This document shows, in pieces, positions 10,497 to 20,469 of a stretch of DNA of 64,000 bases. Source of the stretch: Phytophthora quininea (lineage: Eukaryota > Oomycota > Peronosporomycetes > Peronosporales > Peronosporaceae); contig JAAVTG010000528.1 of assembly GCA_011947345.1 (NCBI GenBank), forward strand, positions 496,001-560,000, given 5' to 3'. The notes beneath the pieces were generated by a model. That model saw nothing but the letters and a program-made list of their open reading frames with translations, searched no databases and was not told where the DNA came from. Within the stretch, counting starts at the first letter, position 1. Every line of letters begins with the position of its first letter. The position numbers were made by a program, and so were the translations under genes.

Positions 10497-10501
10497 TTAT
10501 G
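10497..10501. repeat. Target-site duplication TTATG (right)
   Basis: Partner of 3657-3661. Confidence 0.9.
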
Positions 10502-10804
10502 CAAGTTCTAACGTCTGCCTTTGTGCTGTGTCCAGGTCAGATGCAATCGCTTCTTCCGGCCAAGCAACAGCGGCATCCCAACGAAGCAATAGTTCGGGGC
10601 TGTGCGTAGCAGCAAGTTTGAATGGTCAAGTGAACAATGAAACACGTGAGGGCGATGAATGCATTATCATGCTTATAGCAAAGACTGAAAAAAACTAAAA
10701 GGGAGGAGAGCACTAGACGCATCGCCCATTGAACCGAGAATGTTTAGCACCACCATCACTATGCAATCATCATTGCCTTCGGGATGGATGCTAAACCACG
10801 GAGA
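10502..10804. other. Intergenic, nothing recognised
   Basis: Continues the pre-insertion locus that flanks the left LTR. Only short uninformative ORFs are present. Confidence 0.5.
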
Positions 10805-11620
10805 TTAAGCCCTCAGCCTGTGAAAGATAAGGTGATGAAATCTGTTCAGGTGCCGGCGTAGCGAGGTGTTTCCGTTCGCCACGTATGGGCAGTTGTGGAC
10901 ATAACAGAATAGGTCATCCACTGCCGAGACGTCGTCAATGAGAGTAACTGTCTGCGGTAGATCATCCTCCACATTGCGCTGGTATCGCGGAGTGTCTAGA
11001 TATCCTTGCACGACGAAGTTGTTGGTCTCGTACCCTGCCGGTGCGTAGATAAAATCACCTCGGAACATGATCACATCGCCCTTGTTCAAGTGCAGCATGT
11101 TGGCATTCGAGCGAATCGCCACGAAGCGGTTCCATCCGAACCCGTACACCACAGTGTCGTCCTGGGTTGCCATGAAGAGCGAGGCAGGCAGACCACTCAG
11201 ATCCGCCGCGTTGGGGCCCGGAATAGGCGGTTGGAAATCACGACGGGCAGGCTGATCCTTAGCCCCAGCAAATGTGCGCCACACGCTCCACTCCGTCGCC
11301 GACGCATGTGGAAAAAATGTCGAGTATAGCGGTCGAAGGGCCACCATCAAGACACGACTGATGGCGTCAGGAAGTGCCGCGCGGCGCCGATTCGTATCAA
11401 ATGCCTCTCCGTTCCACGTTCTGTTGCTCCACGCCAAGTTGTCGTGGCGAGCAATCGAGCGCAGATTGTCCACCATCTCATCCGAAACAGCGTTGTAGAG
11501 GATAATATATCCTTGCTCGAGTAGATCTTGACGGGCGTTCATCAGTGTGGAGAAGGCAGTCTGTAGAAGCAGGTAAATTGAGAAGTGAACACATATCCGT
11601 CTGTACATTGGCATATCCAT
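10805..11620 (-). CDS. Beta-helix (2OG-oxygenase-like) protein with C-terminal C2H2 finger
   Basis: A 271-codon ORF. The methionine at about residue 27 (MNARQDLLEQGYIILYNAV) is the more likely start, because the first 26 residues do not fit the fold. LEQGYIILYNAV resembles the N-terminal strand of phytanoyl-CoA/2OG dioxygenases. LNKGDVIMFRGDFIYAPAGYETNNF followed by VVQGYLDTP resembles the last strands of a double-stranded beta-helix, but the distal iron-ligand histidine appears to be missing. The C-terminus has a C2H2 zinc finger (CYVHNC..., then RRHLNRFH, spacing CX4CX12HX4H). I infer a possibly catalytically dead, nucleic-acid-binding member of a lineage-specific family. A transposon-associated gene is an alternative. 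Confidence 0.5.
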   Translation of the reverse strand: MDMPMYRRICVHFSIYLLLQTAFSTLMNARQDLLEQGYIILYNAVSDEMVDNLRSIARHDNLAWSNRTWNGEAFDTNRRRAALPDAISRVLMVALRPLYSTFFPHASATEWSVWRTFAGAKDQPARRDFQPPIPGPNAADLSGLPASLFMATQDDTVVYGFGWNRFVAIRSNANMLHLNKGDVIMFRGDFIYAPAGYETNNFVVQGYLDTPRYQRNVEDDLPQTVTLIDDVSAVDDLFCYVHNCPYVANGNTSLRRHLNRFHHLIFHRLRA

Positions 11621-13195
11621 TGCATATCCACAGCAACGAGATCCAGCCCTTAGCTACCTACATGCATGTGCGTGTGTCAAGGGAACATGTTGAAGTTTAT
11701 TGTTTACATTACAACTTCAAGACAAAACAAAATTTTGCTGACATTTGCGCCCTGGCAAGATCACATTGGAGGAGTGCAATGCTCCTGATGTCACGACATA
11801 TCCACAGCCTACGCCATCGGCAGATTCAAGCGAGTGTGTCGATGACACCACAAACTTCATGGATGTGCAAGTACACCTTTGGCCGATACCTAGCGGGAAC
11901 AGCCCCGTGATGGGATAAATAACACAGCTTGTTTGCTTTCCCTCGACTTGCATGCTTTCCTGCACGTGCAACTCAAAACGAGAGCTTGGAGTGTGCTGCA
12001 CAAGCACGCAAGATTTAGTATGGCTACAGGCAGCTGCTGGCTACTTGCTGCCCTGAAAGGGAGCACGGCATGGGCAATACCGCTGGGGAATGCCCTTTGG
12101 TTGCAACTCTTACCCGGACTTCGATGAGGTACACTCATATCACCTGATACTGCCGTGCACGCCTGATGGGCATGTATATGAAAAAACTTCATATTCGCTC
12201 GCCACACCATTTTAGCTGACGTCCCGCTGGATATGCGTCCCGCTCGATCATAATCCAATCCGAGCCATGGTTGGAAGAGGCTGTCACACCAGGCGCACAA
12301 GCTTACCTCCTCCCCCAATGCCTCCAATGAAGACCAGCCCACTCCCGTTGAAGAAGGTACTGATCTGCAAACGACACAGCTTACACCGTACCAACGCATG
12401 CGAGAGCTGCTAGCATCTCGTGCGGACGGAAATGGGAGTCAAGAGATCTCTACGGTGGACAGTACGCCTTCTTGTGTGTCGGTTACTTTAGTATCTTCGC
12501 TAACCTTATCGTTACTATTCTGTGCATTGCCTAGATCTCCAAGCTTTGCTCAAGGAGAATCCGCGTCCTGATCGGATTCGCCTTCGCATGAAGCTTATAT
12601 GGGTTTCTAACCATCAGTACAAGCAATTGACCTTCGCCCGGCTCCATTTCATCGATGCAGATGCACCCGAGCCGCTTGACGAATTGCTAAAGGTGCGTGT
12701 GAACAAGGCGAACAGAAAGCTGGAGCTTACTTTTACAGCCTGATCTCTTCTGCCACAGACGTTCCGCGACAACTACGACGATGCTGACACTGCTCGGGAT
12801 GTCGACACACTCCTTTTCACCGCCACGGCCTGGAACGTCAACGCGGATGACCCCAGCTACCACCACCAGGTGCAGTCGTGCGCATCACCAGCTTCTCCAA
12901 TTTGGGCCTGTTTCGCGAGGTTCAATGCCAGGCAACCATCCGACTGGCAAACCTGGAATGGTCGTAGTGGCACGGCAGCGACCATGCTGGCTCACGAAGA
13001 AGAGGTTGCATAAAATGTCGAGTGCTTGCATAAAACCTAATTCTGATTGGCAAAACAAAACGCTTGCAGTTTGCGTCCTTCTGGCAGAACTCCCTCAGTG
13101 CGCAATTTGCTCGGGCGGCGGAAGACATCAGCTACAGTAAGTCACTTCCGTACGCTAGCTACACATCGTTTACTTAACTGGCAATCACTGTGCAG
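11621..13195. other. Fragmentary coding segments, no resolved gene
   Basis: Several plus-strand segments look coding (about 12325-12475, acidic and ending in TPSCVSV; about 12535-12616; about 12759-12865 with FRDNYDDADTARDVDTLLF). They have intron-like borders, for example an acceptor at 12534 and a GT..AG stretch at 12693-12758, but the frames do not join consistently. I cannot assign a family. It may be a decayed multi-exon gene or a transposon internal region that includes the SANT-like gene just downstream. Confidence 0.35.
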
Positions 13196-13880
13196 ATGCC
13201 TAAGAAGATGGGGTCTCGTAATTATACCTACCGTGAGCAGATTCTGCTTCTCAAGGCGATTGGCCGAGTGATTCCCGTTGTTCAAGCTGCATTCAACGCG
13301 AAAATAGGCTTGCCAACCCATGCTCGCACCACTGAGCTTGAAGAGAAAATTCAATGGCCTTTGGCGCGCGTGTGAGCGCTCTGAAGAGCTGAGGATGACG
13401 AAAGTGCAACAATGGGCGCGTCAGGTCAAGCAGGAAGTCGATGAGCGGGTGTATCGTCGCCGCCACGGTCGTATGCTTTGTCTGCCATCTTCACCAAAAG
13501 TAGCTGGTTCGAGGGCGATGCAGACGGTGTGTGGAGCAGACGAACACGAGTTAAATACCCAAGATATACAGCTTACTTGCGAACTTGCTCGTGAGCATGC
13601 TGGTGATGTGGCGCCGGCTGCTAGTCACGTAACGAGTGAAGAACGCTCTGAACACGAGTCAGACTGCATCGCTTACACGGAGGGGAGAGAGAACTGTGCC
13701 CGTGACGGAGGAAGCGGTTGGTTAAAGCGGAGCATCACGTCGATGAAAACGGAGATAATTCATGAGCTGCAACGCATTCACCAGATCGAGCGAGACGAGC
13801 GAAAGCTAGATTTGCGCTCTGTCCAGCGCTATCATAAACAGATGCAGGAGTGTGTGCTGTCGCTTTCCAGTCCAGCGTGA
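13196..13880 (+). pseudogene. SANT/Myb-like domain protein, one frame change
   Basis: Starts MPKKMGSRNYTYREQILLL at 13196, the helix 1 pattern (NYT.rE...LL) of the SANT/Myb-like domains abundant in oomycete repeat-associated proteins. SLKRKFNGLW follows in another frame (about 13335-13365), corresponding to the recognition-helix part. The frame change lies near 13330-13340 and is not an obvious homopolymer. The C-terminal half is Glu/Arg-rich with a probable coiled coil (SITSMKTEIIHELQRIHQIE) and ends at 13880. It could bind DNA. No catalytic domain is visible. Confidence 0.5.
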
Positions 13881-14226
13881 CCTATCTAAATACACCTCGC
13901 ATAGACGTATTGGCTAATTACCTTTGTGTACCTTCCTCAGATGCGCTAGCGCATCATGTTGAATTTCGGGGACAATCCCTCTCGAAAATGGCCACGGGGC
14001 CTGGGATGCGATGCGGCCTGTGGAATGGTGCTGCTTGTCATTGCTGAAATTGACCTGGTAAGATCACATGGATATCTAAAGCGTGCGCCGTCTTAGTGTT
14101 TCCGAGAAGGTAGAACCGCAGGATGTGGGGAAAACCAGTCATGTTTTGCCTGGCGCGCTCGAGGGCGTGGTGAGCGGCCCCACAAGTGTAATTGCTCGCC
14201 GCGGCGTCGAGTTTGCGCGTACCTCT

Positions 14227-15258
14227 TCATATCATCCGCTTGGAGAGTCCAGATGTTGCCTTGGCCGCTTGCAGCGGATAATCCTCGTAGCTGTTGCTCA
14301 TCCAACGTCCCAACAGTTTAATCGAGAGGCTGTCTGCGTCACCAGCGAGTAGCGCCGTTGCTCCTCCAGATCTGATCGAATGAGTGGAGTAATTGTCCGG
14401 TGGAACTCCAATTGCTGCTGCTGTTTCCTTGAACGCGCACGCAACCTCGCGGCTTGTGAGGTCGCCGCACAAGTGCACGCCGTCTTGTAATTGTAATGCT
14501 TGTCTTGCTTTCAGTATGTCGCGCAGTGCTCGTCGAGGGCACAGCACTTTGTCGTCTGTCACATGCATGGTCCGCCACGCACCACGACCATATTGATCGT
14601 TCTTGGATCCCGCAAGACCGATAGTCACTGAAGACGCCCGGCGATACGATGTGGCAATACCTTGATCGTCGGAAAAGAAGACGTCTCTTTCTTTGAGTTG
14701 GTAGGAGTGGTGGCGGTTGCCGATACCCAGATACTCGGATCGACGTAGTAGGAAGAAGTAGCCGAGCACGATGGAGCCCCACAACAGCCGGCTGCGAGGC
14801 TGGTTGAGGTCGAGACGCCGGTGGAGAATCCGTAGGAAAGCCGGAGTAATTGGCTGCTTCTTGTGAACGGGGTCCGATAGCCGCTTGACACCTCGGAGGA
14901 GAATTAGCAGGTCCGGTGTTACCTTGAGGTCCAGGCCGAGGTGGCAACGATGGTACCACCGAATACTGGACAATTTGCGCTGAATTGTGCTGTACTGGTT
15001 GCCTCGGCTCCGTCTGTTCCAGCCGTGTCGCCAACAGTAGATAGCGTAGTAGCCCAACTTGGTGTTAGCCGACTGGCGCGAGCCACTGAGCCAGGGTGAC
15101 CACTTCATCAGCGTCGAGAATTGGCACCATTGGCGCCAATGGGAACGGTACTTGGAATTGGTAGAGCCTGCGATGGCGTGGCGTCGGAGCAGTGCTCCCA
15201 CAGTGCTGAGAGATCGTCGAAGGGCGGTCGGACTGGAACCTGCGTCCAACCAGAGCAT
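14227..15258 (-). CDS. DIRS tyrosine recombinase
   Basis: A 343-codon ORF. It shows an N-terminal SAM-like core-binding region, then the catalytic set: Arg in FFLLRRSEYLG, HxxR in STHSIRSGGATAL, and GRWMSNSYEDYP near the C-terminus with the Trp and the nucleophile Tyr. The enzyme would insert the circular DNA intermediate without leaving a target duplication. The 5' end overlaps the RT ORF by about 150 bp in another frame, a usual arrangement in DIRS elements. All expected catalytic residues are present. Confidence 0.9.
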   Translation of the reverse strand: MLWLDAGSSPTALRRSLSTVGALLRRHAIAGSTNSKYRSHWRQWCQFSTLMKWSPWLSGSRQSANTKLGYYAIYCWRHGWNRRSRGNQYSTIQRKLSSIRWYHRCHLGLDLKVTPDLLILLRGVKRLSDPVHKKQPITPAFLRILHRRLDLNQPRSRLLWGSIVLGYFFLLRRSEYLGIGNRHHSYQLKERDVFFSDDQGIATSYRRASSVTIGLAGSKNDQYGRGAWRTMHVTDDKVLCPRRALRDILKARQALQLQDGVHLCGDLTSREVACAFKETAAAIGVPPDNYSTHSIRSGGATALLAGDADSLSIKLLGRWMSNSYEDYPLQAAKATSGLSKRMI

Positions 15259-17123
15259 AAGTTAGTCCACGTAGACCACAGAGGATGGTGAGCAGTCCAC
15301 GCCCGAGATCCCGCGTCCGCCATAGTGTTGAGGATGCCCGGGATGTGTTCTGCGGTGCACACGATGTCGTATTGGAACTCCGCGAGAGAGATCAATCGGT
15401 TGTACAGTTGAGCGAGGTGTTGACGACTGGATCGGCGTGTAGTCCAAGACACGGCGCTAGCGTTGTCAATATGAAATCGAACATGGGTTGGTCGGCGCGT
15501 TGCCGCGAGCGCCCACGTTGGGCCCCAATGAAGTACCGCGAGGACACCGCTCAGGAGTTCGCGCACGTTAATTGAGTTCGATGAACCATCCGTCATGATG
15601 GCGGCCTTGACTGCGGGCGAAAATTGGTAGCGGATGAATTGTCTGAGCTTCGGCTCCAGAACACACACGCCATCGTCAGAGGCGTCCATGTGCACGTGCA
15701 CGGACACCTCGGGTAGCGTACCAAAGAGCGTGACTGGGATCTTGTTCAGCCGATCGGCGTGACACAAGATGGCTCGGAACCACCGGATATCGTCAGCCGC
15801 AGACGTGGGGAGTCGACGTTGGCCCAACCGTGGAAACGATGCTGTGACAGCCTGGATGCGCTGGAAGAAGGCTCGAGCTGGAGGACAGCAGGACGCAACG
15901 TGCCGCAGACTACCGAGGAGCTGTAATAGGCCTGTCCGGGACGACCGACCAGTGGTAAGAATAGTGTCCAAGCGAAGTTGCGCCTTGACAATCTTGTCGG
16001 CGGGGATAGACACCGTTCCAGCAGTGGTGTCCCAGAGCAATCCAAGTGCTTTCCCGCGAGTAAACCACCCAGTGAATTTGCGTTCATTGATCGCGTCTGG
16101 GCCCAACACAGTTGCCATTGCGCGTCGGAGCGCCAATTGGGCTCGGAAGCACCGGCCAGGCCAGTCGACCTCCACACAGGTGTGATCATCGCACCAGAAA
16201 TTACCTCGGTACGGGTCGCTGAGATGGGGTGGCGGTGGCACCGCAGCTTCGTACTGAGCGTTGATGAGAGTGCCCGGCAAATAATACCACGCTGGGGAGC
16301 CGCACCAGCCAAAGCCCAAGGCCAAATCGATCACGAGGTAGTCGTCCAGTATAAACGCAAACATGTGCACGTGCTCCTCGTGCACGGGCACGTGACGGAA
16401 GGCGCCGGCCACGTCCCCGAGCGACATCAGAATGCGCTCGTCGGGGTGGGCGCGGCGCAGCGATGCCATTCGCTGAGCAATATCACTAGGTGGGTTGTAC
16501 GTGATGACAGGGAAGTGAGTCCGATCCGTGAAATCGTTGACGGAGGCGATCTCGGGAAAAGAGTAGTCGTTGATCACGCGCACCTCACCACTATCAGCGT
16601 CGCCCTTGGCAACCACACCAAGGGGGCTGATGAATACCTCTGGCCATACCGAGAGGAGGGCGACGTCGACGACGAGGTAACGACCCTGGTGTTGTCCGGC
16701 AGCCACGTGCGCCCGGACCGCAGACATGTGACACCGGATGGAGCTGTGGTTCGTTGGCTGAGTAGCCTGGCGGAGGGGTTTGCTGGAGTGCCAGTCAGGC
16801 CGAACCCCTTCGCGCACGACACGATTCCAGCGACGACACGTTTGACGGAGGCCAGGATCCTGAGGTAGCTCGACTTCATAGAGGTGCTTGTTGGGACGCG
16901 GGTCCGCCACGGTTTGGCCTCGGACAAGACGAACTGCCTCGGGCAATGACAACGCACCCGACGACGCGAGAGTAGAGAGGCAGGTAACCAGTCCGGTGTC
17001 GATGGAGGTGGTCGGGGCGGCGGCCTGCCGTCGGTAGGGCAGCTGCCAGCGGAGCGCGGTCTCGGACAAATGTGACACGATCTCCTCCTTCGAACGAGCA
17101 CTCAAACGTTGCAAAGTCTCCAT
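15108..17123 (-). CDS. DIRS reverse transcriptase / RNase H
   Basis: One open frame of 671 codons. RT motifs include VINDYSFPEIASVNDF, SLGDVAGAFRHVPV and the catalytic NFWCDDHTCVEV. RNase H follows, with VHVHMDASDDG, the Glu in INVRELLSG, RFHIDNASAV and a C-terminal AEHIPGILNTMADAGSR. In copy 2 the same gene is interrupted by two one-base shorter C runs, so this copy is the better template for the gene structure. Confidence 0.92.
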   Translation of the reverse strand: METLQRLSARSKEEIVSHLSETALRWQLPYRRQAAAPTTSIDTGLVTCLSTLASSGALSLPEAVRLVRGQTVADPRPNKHLYEVELPQDPGLRQTCRRWNRVVREGVRPDWHSSKPLRQATQPTNHSSIRCHMSAVRAHVAAGQHQGRYLVVDVALLSVWPEVFISPLGVVAKGDADSGEVRVINDYSFPEIASVNDFTDRTHFPVITYNPPSDIAQRMASLRRAHPDERILMSLGDVAGAFRHVPVHEEHVHMFAFILDDYLVIDLALGFGWCGSPAWYYLPGTLINAQYEAAVPPPPHLSDPYRGNFWCDDHTCVEVDWPGRCFRAQLALRRAMATVLGPDAINERKFTGWFTRGKALGLLWDTTAGTVSIPADKIVKAQLRLDTILTTGRSSRTGLLQLLGSLRHVASCCPPARAFFQRIQAVTASFPRLGQRRLPTSAADDIRWFRAILCHADRLNKIPVTLFGTLPEVSVHVHMDASDDGVCVLEPKLRQFIRYQFSPAVKAAIMTDGSSNSINVRELLSGVLAVLHWGPTWALAATRRPTHVRFHIDNASAVSWTTRRSSRQHLAQLYNRLISLAEFQYDIVCTAEHIPGILNTMADAGSRAWTAHHPLWSTWTNLCSGWTQVPVRPPFDDLSALWEHCSDATPSQALPIPSTVPIGANGANSRR

Positions 17124-17216
17124 GTATTTGGCATGAGCGGCAGCAGGGTCGCGGTCGCCGCTAACTACAGAAGTTGCATCGCAGGGAGTGGCCGACGAGG
17201 TAGAGATCCCAGACCG

Positions 17217-19049
17217 TCATAGATCGGCGAACTCCGGGGCCAGGCCACCATAAGTCCGATCGATGAACTCCTTGGCAAGTGCAGGTAAAGATGCTGGTCG
17301 AAAATGAGCTCGCCGAGGCGCAAAACAGCGCCCTGGCACCCCGTTGCCGGTGCATCCGGCTTTGGACAAGTGCTTCATGCACAGCTGAAGGGATCCCTGC
17401 TTAGGCAGGCAGCTCAACACGGACGTCGGGATAGGAGTAGCCTTTGTAGCCCGATGGCTACGCTGGGAGATAGCAGGACTGGGTAGCGGTGTCGGCTTCG
17501 ATTCAAAATGAGCGAGCAGTGACGCAATTCGTTGCTGTTGCTGGTCATACAGCAGCTCCGCAAGATGGGCGTCTTTGCGAGAAAACTCACCCACAATGTC
17601 CATGGCTGCTTCGAGGCCGTCAGAGACGACGAGGCTCCGAAACTTGCCCAGCTTGGCATCGATCCAAAACACCAACAGGCGACACGTTGCAAGGTCGGGC
17701 TCGCCAGCATCCGCGAAGCGGTCCACAAAGTGATCCGCAGCCTCGAGCACAGACACAGTCGCCTGGTTGTAGAAGGCCCGGCCAAAAGTCTTGAGATTCC
17801 CCATCGCGTCCATCAGGCGGGCGTAAGAAGGCTCGACGCTTACCGGCACGATTGTGTTCCGACGGGAAAAATCCGTCATATTCGTCGAAGAAACATCCGA
17901 GCTCATTAGGCCAGGGAAGTCACACGAACCAAATGCAGCACGGAGAGGCCGCGCAAACCGAATCCAAAGTCGTAGAGTCCGCGAAGCACAGGGGCGTGGC
18001 ACGGAATCTCGTTGTGTGGGCCTGCTGGAAAGACTCAAGCACACACTGAGGGTCCTTACCTGTGTTATTGGGGTGTCCAATAACAGTGTAGATCTGTCGC
18101 TCGACGACGGACGGACGGTAGGTGGAGCGAGCTCGGTTGTCACCGTTGACAGGAGCTGCAGGCACAGCGGGGACGCTACCAAGAGGGTGATTTTGGCGAC
18201 GGACGGAGAGGACGTCATGATCGTCAGCGTCAGATTCCGAGTCACCGGACTCGATAAAGTCTTGGCGTGACGCCCAGCTTGCGCTGCGACGCCGCGCGGT
18301 GGCCCGCTGCGGTCCAGCCACATCGATGGACCTTTTCGGGACGCGAGCCGGAGAATCAGCCGGAGGCTCAAAGAGGTCCTTGCGTTTGCCCTTTTATGGG
18401 TAACACAGTCGACAATATGCTGGCGGGAGGCGTACAGAACCCGGAGCGTGTCCGGGCGGATGAGCAGCACCTTCTCCGCTGGGGCGAATGGGGTGGACAA
18501 CGCTGCCGTCACCGTCGCAGGCAGCGTAGAGCGAACGTTACGACACTGTGAGCACACCTCGTCCATCTTCTCCAGTAACTCGAGTGCGCTCAGCACGGTG
18601 GAGTTAATGCCAGTGCCGGTCTGTAATGCGTAATTGAGCCAGTCGACCTTGATCACATTGTGCTGCTGGAGTAGCCCGACCTTGTACGAACCCGCGGAGA
18701 CGCGCACATGGAGAAAGGGCTGCGTGTTTGCCATGCTGTAGCCAGTCGTCACGCCGTACGCCCACTCGTCGATAGCTTCACCCTCAGGTTGCACGAACGC
18801 GACGGGATGACCAACGAACGTCCCTGGCCACTTGTCACTCTCGGCGTCCTCGACCAGCCGCTGCTGCAGCACGCGGGTGTCGATGGGCTCGGAAAAGTCT
18901 TCATCAGCACCATCCGGGTCAATAATAGACACGACGGCCGCTCGTCCATTCAGACGGAGGACACGGACGTAGTGAAACTCGGAAAACTCTGGCACGTGAG
19001 AGGGGCCCACGAAAGCAAGGGAACCGACGGTGACGGACGCAGGCGACAT
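17217..19049 (-). CDS. DIRS gag-like protein
   Basis: The probable start is MSPASVTVGSLAFVG at 19049. The N-terminal third (to about 18390) and the C-terminal third (from about 17960, FGSCDFPGLMSSDVSS onward) look genuine. The end carries a Cys/His cluster, CMKHLSKAGCTGNGV then CFAPRRAHF, like the CCCH knuckle of related gags. The long uninterrupted frame is misleading in the middle. There the coding-like sequence (MAGPQRATARRRS, then an acidic DFIESGDSESDADDHD) is in another frame, entered at an A4G3 run near 18392 and left at the G4 run at 17991-17994. Copy 2 has five bases in that second run. Confidence 0.75.
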   Translation of the reverse strand: MSPASVTVGSLAFVGPSHVPEFSEFHYVRVLRLNGRAAVVSIIDPDGADEDFSEPIDTRVLQQRLVEDAESDKWPGTFVGHPVAFVQPEGEAIDEWAYGVTTGYSMANTQPFLHVRVSAGSYKVGLLQQHNVIKVDWLNYALQTGTGINSTVLSALELLEKMDEVCSQCRNVRSTLPATVTAALSTPFAPAEKVLLIRPDTLRVLYASRQHIVDCVTHKRANARTSLSLRLILRLASRKGPSMWLDRSGPPRGVAAQAGRHAKTLSSPVTRNLTLTIMTSSPSVAKITLLVASPLCLQLLSTVTTELAPPTVRPSSSDRSTLLLDTPITQVRTLSVCLSLSSRPTQRDSVPRPCASRTLRLWIRFARPLRAAFGSCDFPGLMSSDVSSTNMTDFSRRNTIVPVSVEPSYARLMDAMGNLKTFGRAFYNQATVSVLEAADHFVDRFADAGEPDLATCRLLVFWIDAKLGKFRSLVVSDGLEAAMDIVGEFSRKDAHLAELLYDQQQQRIASLLAHFESKPTPLPSPAISQRSHRATKATPIPTSVLSCLPKQGSLQLCMKHLSKAGCTGNGVPGRCFAPRRAHFRPASLPALAKEFIDRTYGGLAPEFADL

Positions 19050-19272
19050 GGTGTCCGCTGAGGCTAGGAGGAGACGACTGAAGGAGCTTTGCAGCGAGCG
19101 CGCAAATTCGTGAATGGCACCTAACCTACAATATCTACGTCCTGTTGCGCACACAGCGCTGTCGCTCAAATCGTTGTACTTGCTCCTGCTAATCTCCCAG
19201 CCGGAAACTCGGGTATCCATCCGGATACCTTGCATTTATGCTAACGACAGGAGTAAACGACCCGCAGCGGAA

Positions 19273-19580
19273 ATGCCTGGTAGGGGCAAAGGTTTGAAGG
19301 GGTGCGCAAAGCGGGCGCGAGGCGCCATCTCTACTTTCTGGGGGATAGTGCCGCCGGAATCTGTCGCGCGTCGATTCGAAAGTTGGCACGACGCGCAGGA
19401 GTCATCCGTATGTCTGCCGCTGTCTATGGTGAGACTCGTGCTGTGCTAAAAGTCTTCCTTCAAAACCTGCTACGAGACACTATCGTATACACAGAGCATG
19501 CGAATCGTAAAACCGTGACGAAGATGGACGTGCTGTACGCACTCAAGCGCCAAGGACGTACTATCTATGGCTTTAGCTGA
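19273..19580 (+). CDS. Divergent histone H4
   Basis: The N-terminus [10 protein letters not shown] is the H4 tail start. After GGGG at 19299-19302 the frame moves by one, and the rest matches the H4 fold end to end: [55 protein letters not shown]. The total length of about 103 codons equals canonical H4. Roughly a third of the core residues differ, which is remarkable for H4. Tail positions equivalent to K5, K8 and K12 are kept, K16 is Arg, and K20 is replaced by Tyr. The start lies 39 bp from the end of DIRS copy 1. It is either a variant H4 or an early pseudogene. The conserved C-terminus with a proper stop favours function. Confidence 0.8.
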
Positions 19581-19599
19581 AAAACATGAAGGAGATTAA

Positions 19600-20204
19600 C
19601 TACAACCAGGCAAGGCACAACAGCAAAATCACAACACAAAGAACGATCCAAAACAAATTGTTAATTTTTTTCTCTTTCTGTTCAGTCACTGCTATCTGAG
19701 TCTTGTGGCGGAGGATTGGCATGTTTTTCTCCTCTTCATCGGAATCATCACTTTCGTCATCTTCGGATCCATCTATCACGATAATCGCAACTCTCTCACG
19801 CTCCTTGGCTCGCTTCGGGTTTGGGGCTTCATCGTTGTCATGGCTTCGTTCCTGGGCGGTCCTGCGTGGTGATGGAGCCGTTTGACCACCAGGTGGTGGT
19901 ACTCGCAGCACACGGAGGCGACGTTCTTGTTCCTCCCGACGTTGATTTCGTGTCGCTGCAAGTTCTTCACTAACCAATCTGGGGATTGCTACAACGTACG
20001 TCTCATCAGCATCATCAGCAACTGAACGTTCGCCACCATTCTGGCCTGAATATTGTGCACAGCTCTCTCGACGACAGGAGTATTTGCGTCGTGAAGTTCA
20101 CGGGCCTCGTGAAGACCTCTTAAGGCTGCTACCAAGCGGTCGAATGCTCTGACTTCTGCATAAATTGCCTGCTGCCGCATAATGTACTCGGGCGAGCTCT
20201 CCAT
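19600..20204 (-). CDS. Coiled-coil protein with SIM-like acidic motif, paralogue A
   Basis: Starts MESSPEYIMRQQAIYAEVRA at 20204 with a helical N-terminus. It continues, after a frame change near 20040, through QRREEQERRLRVLR and a basic patch (PNPKRAKERER) to AIIVIDGSEDDESDDSDEEE, which fits a SUMO-interacting motif (hydrophobic core followed by acidic residues). The C-terminus NLFWIVLCVVILLLCLAWL looks like a tail-anchor membrane segment. Two paralogues lie on the same strand at 21216-22052 and 22523-23041, sharing the start pattern MExSPxYxxxQQAxxAE and the basic-then-acidic order. The function is unknown. The SIM reading is an inference from pattern only. Confidence 0.5.
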
Positions 20205-20469
20205 CCCACCTCAACCTCGACCACCACCCACCCCAAACACGAGATATTTGGTTGTGAGTGTAGCTGCCGGGCGTCAAGACCCCTCAGTCAGGGTGAGATG
20301 GCTCGGACTAGGTCGATTGGTTGACGAATTGCGATGTACGAAGAAAAATATTTTTATGTGGCATGCTAGACACGGTTTGCCTATCTACATGACCCCAGTA
20401 CAAGCGAAGTGTTGAAGACCGCTAAACTCATGTACTCTGTCGTAAGTAGCATTGCAATTGATCTCCACA

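Larger units (their letters stand above)
14096..19234 (-). mobile_element. DIRS-order retroelement, copy 1
   Basis: A 5,139-bp element with gag, RT/RNase H and tyrosine recombinase ORFs and no integrase, as in the DIRS order. No methylase domain is seen, which fits the Ngaro-like branch. Its borders are set by where similarity to copy 2 (41678-46815, opposite strand) stops. The copies differ by a handful of substitutions and three homopolymer lengths. No target duplication is seen, as expected for tyrosine-recombinase integration. One end carries the near-palindrome ggtatccggatggatacc. Copy 1 has the more open RT frame. Confidence 0.92.

Noticed and set aside
11890..12399. 169-codon minus-strand ORF
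   Set aside because: Cys/Ser-rich composition without domain features; the opposite strand has more protein-like segments.
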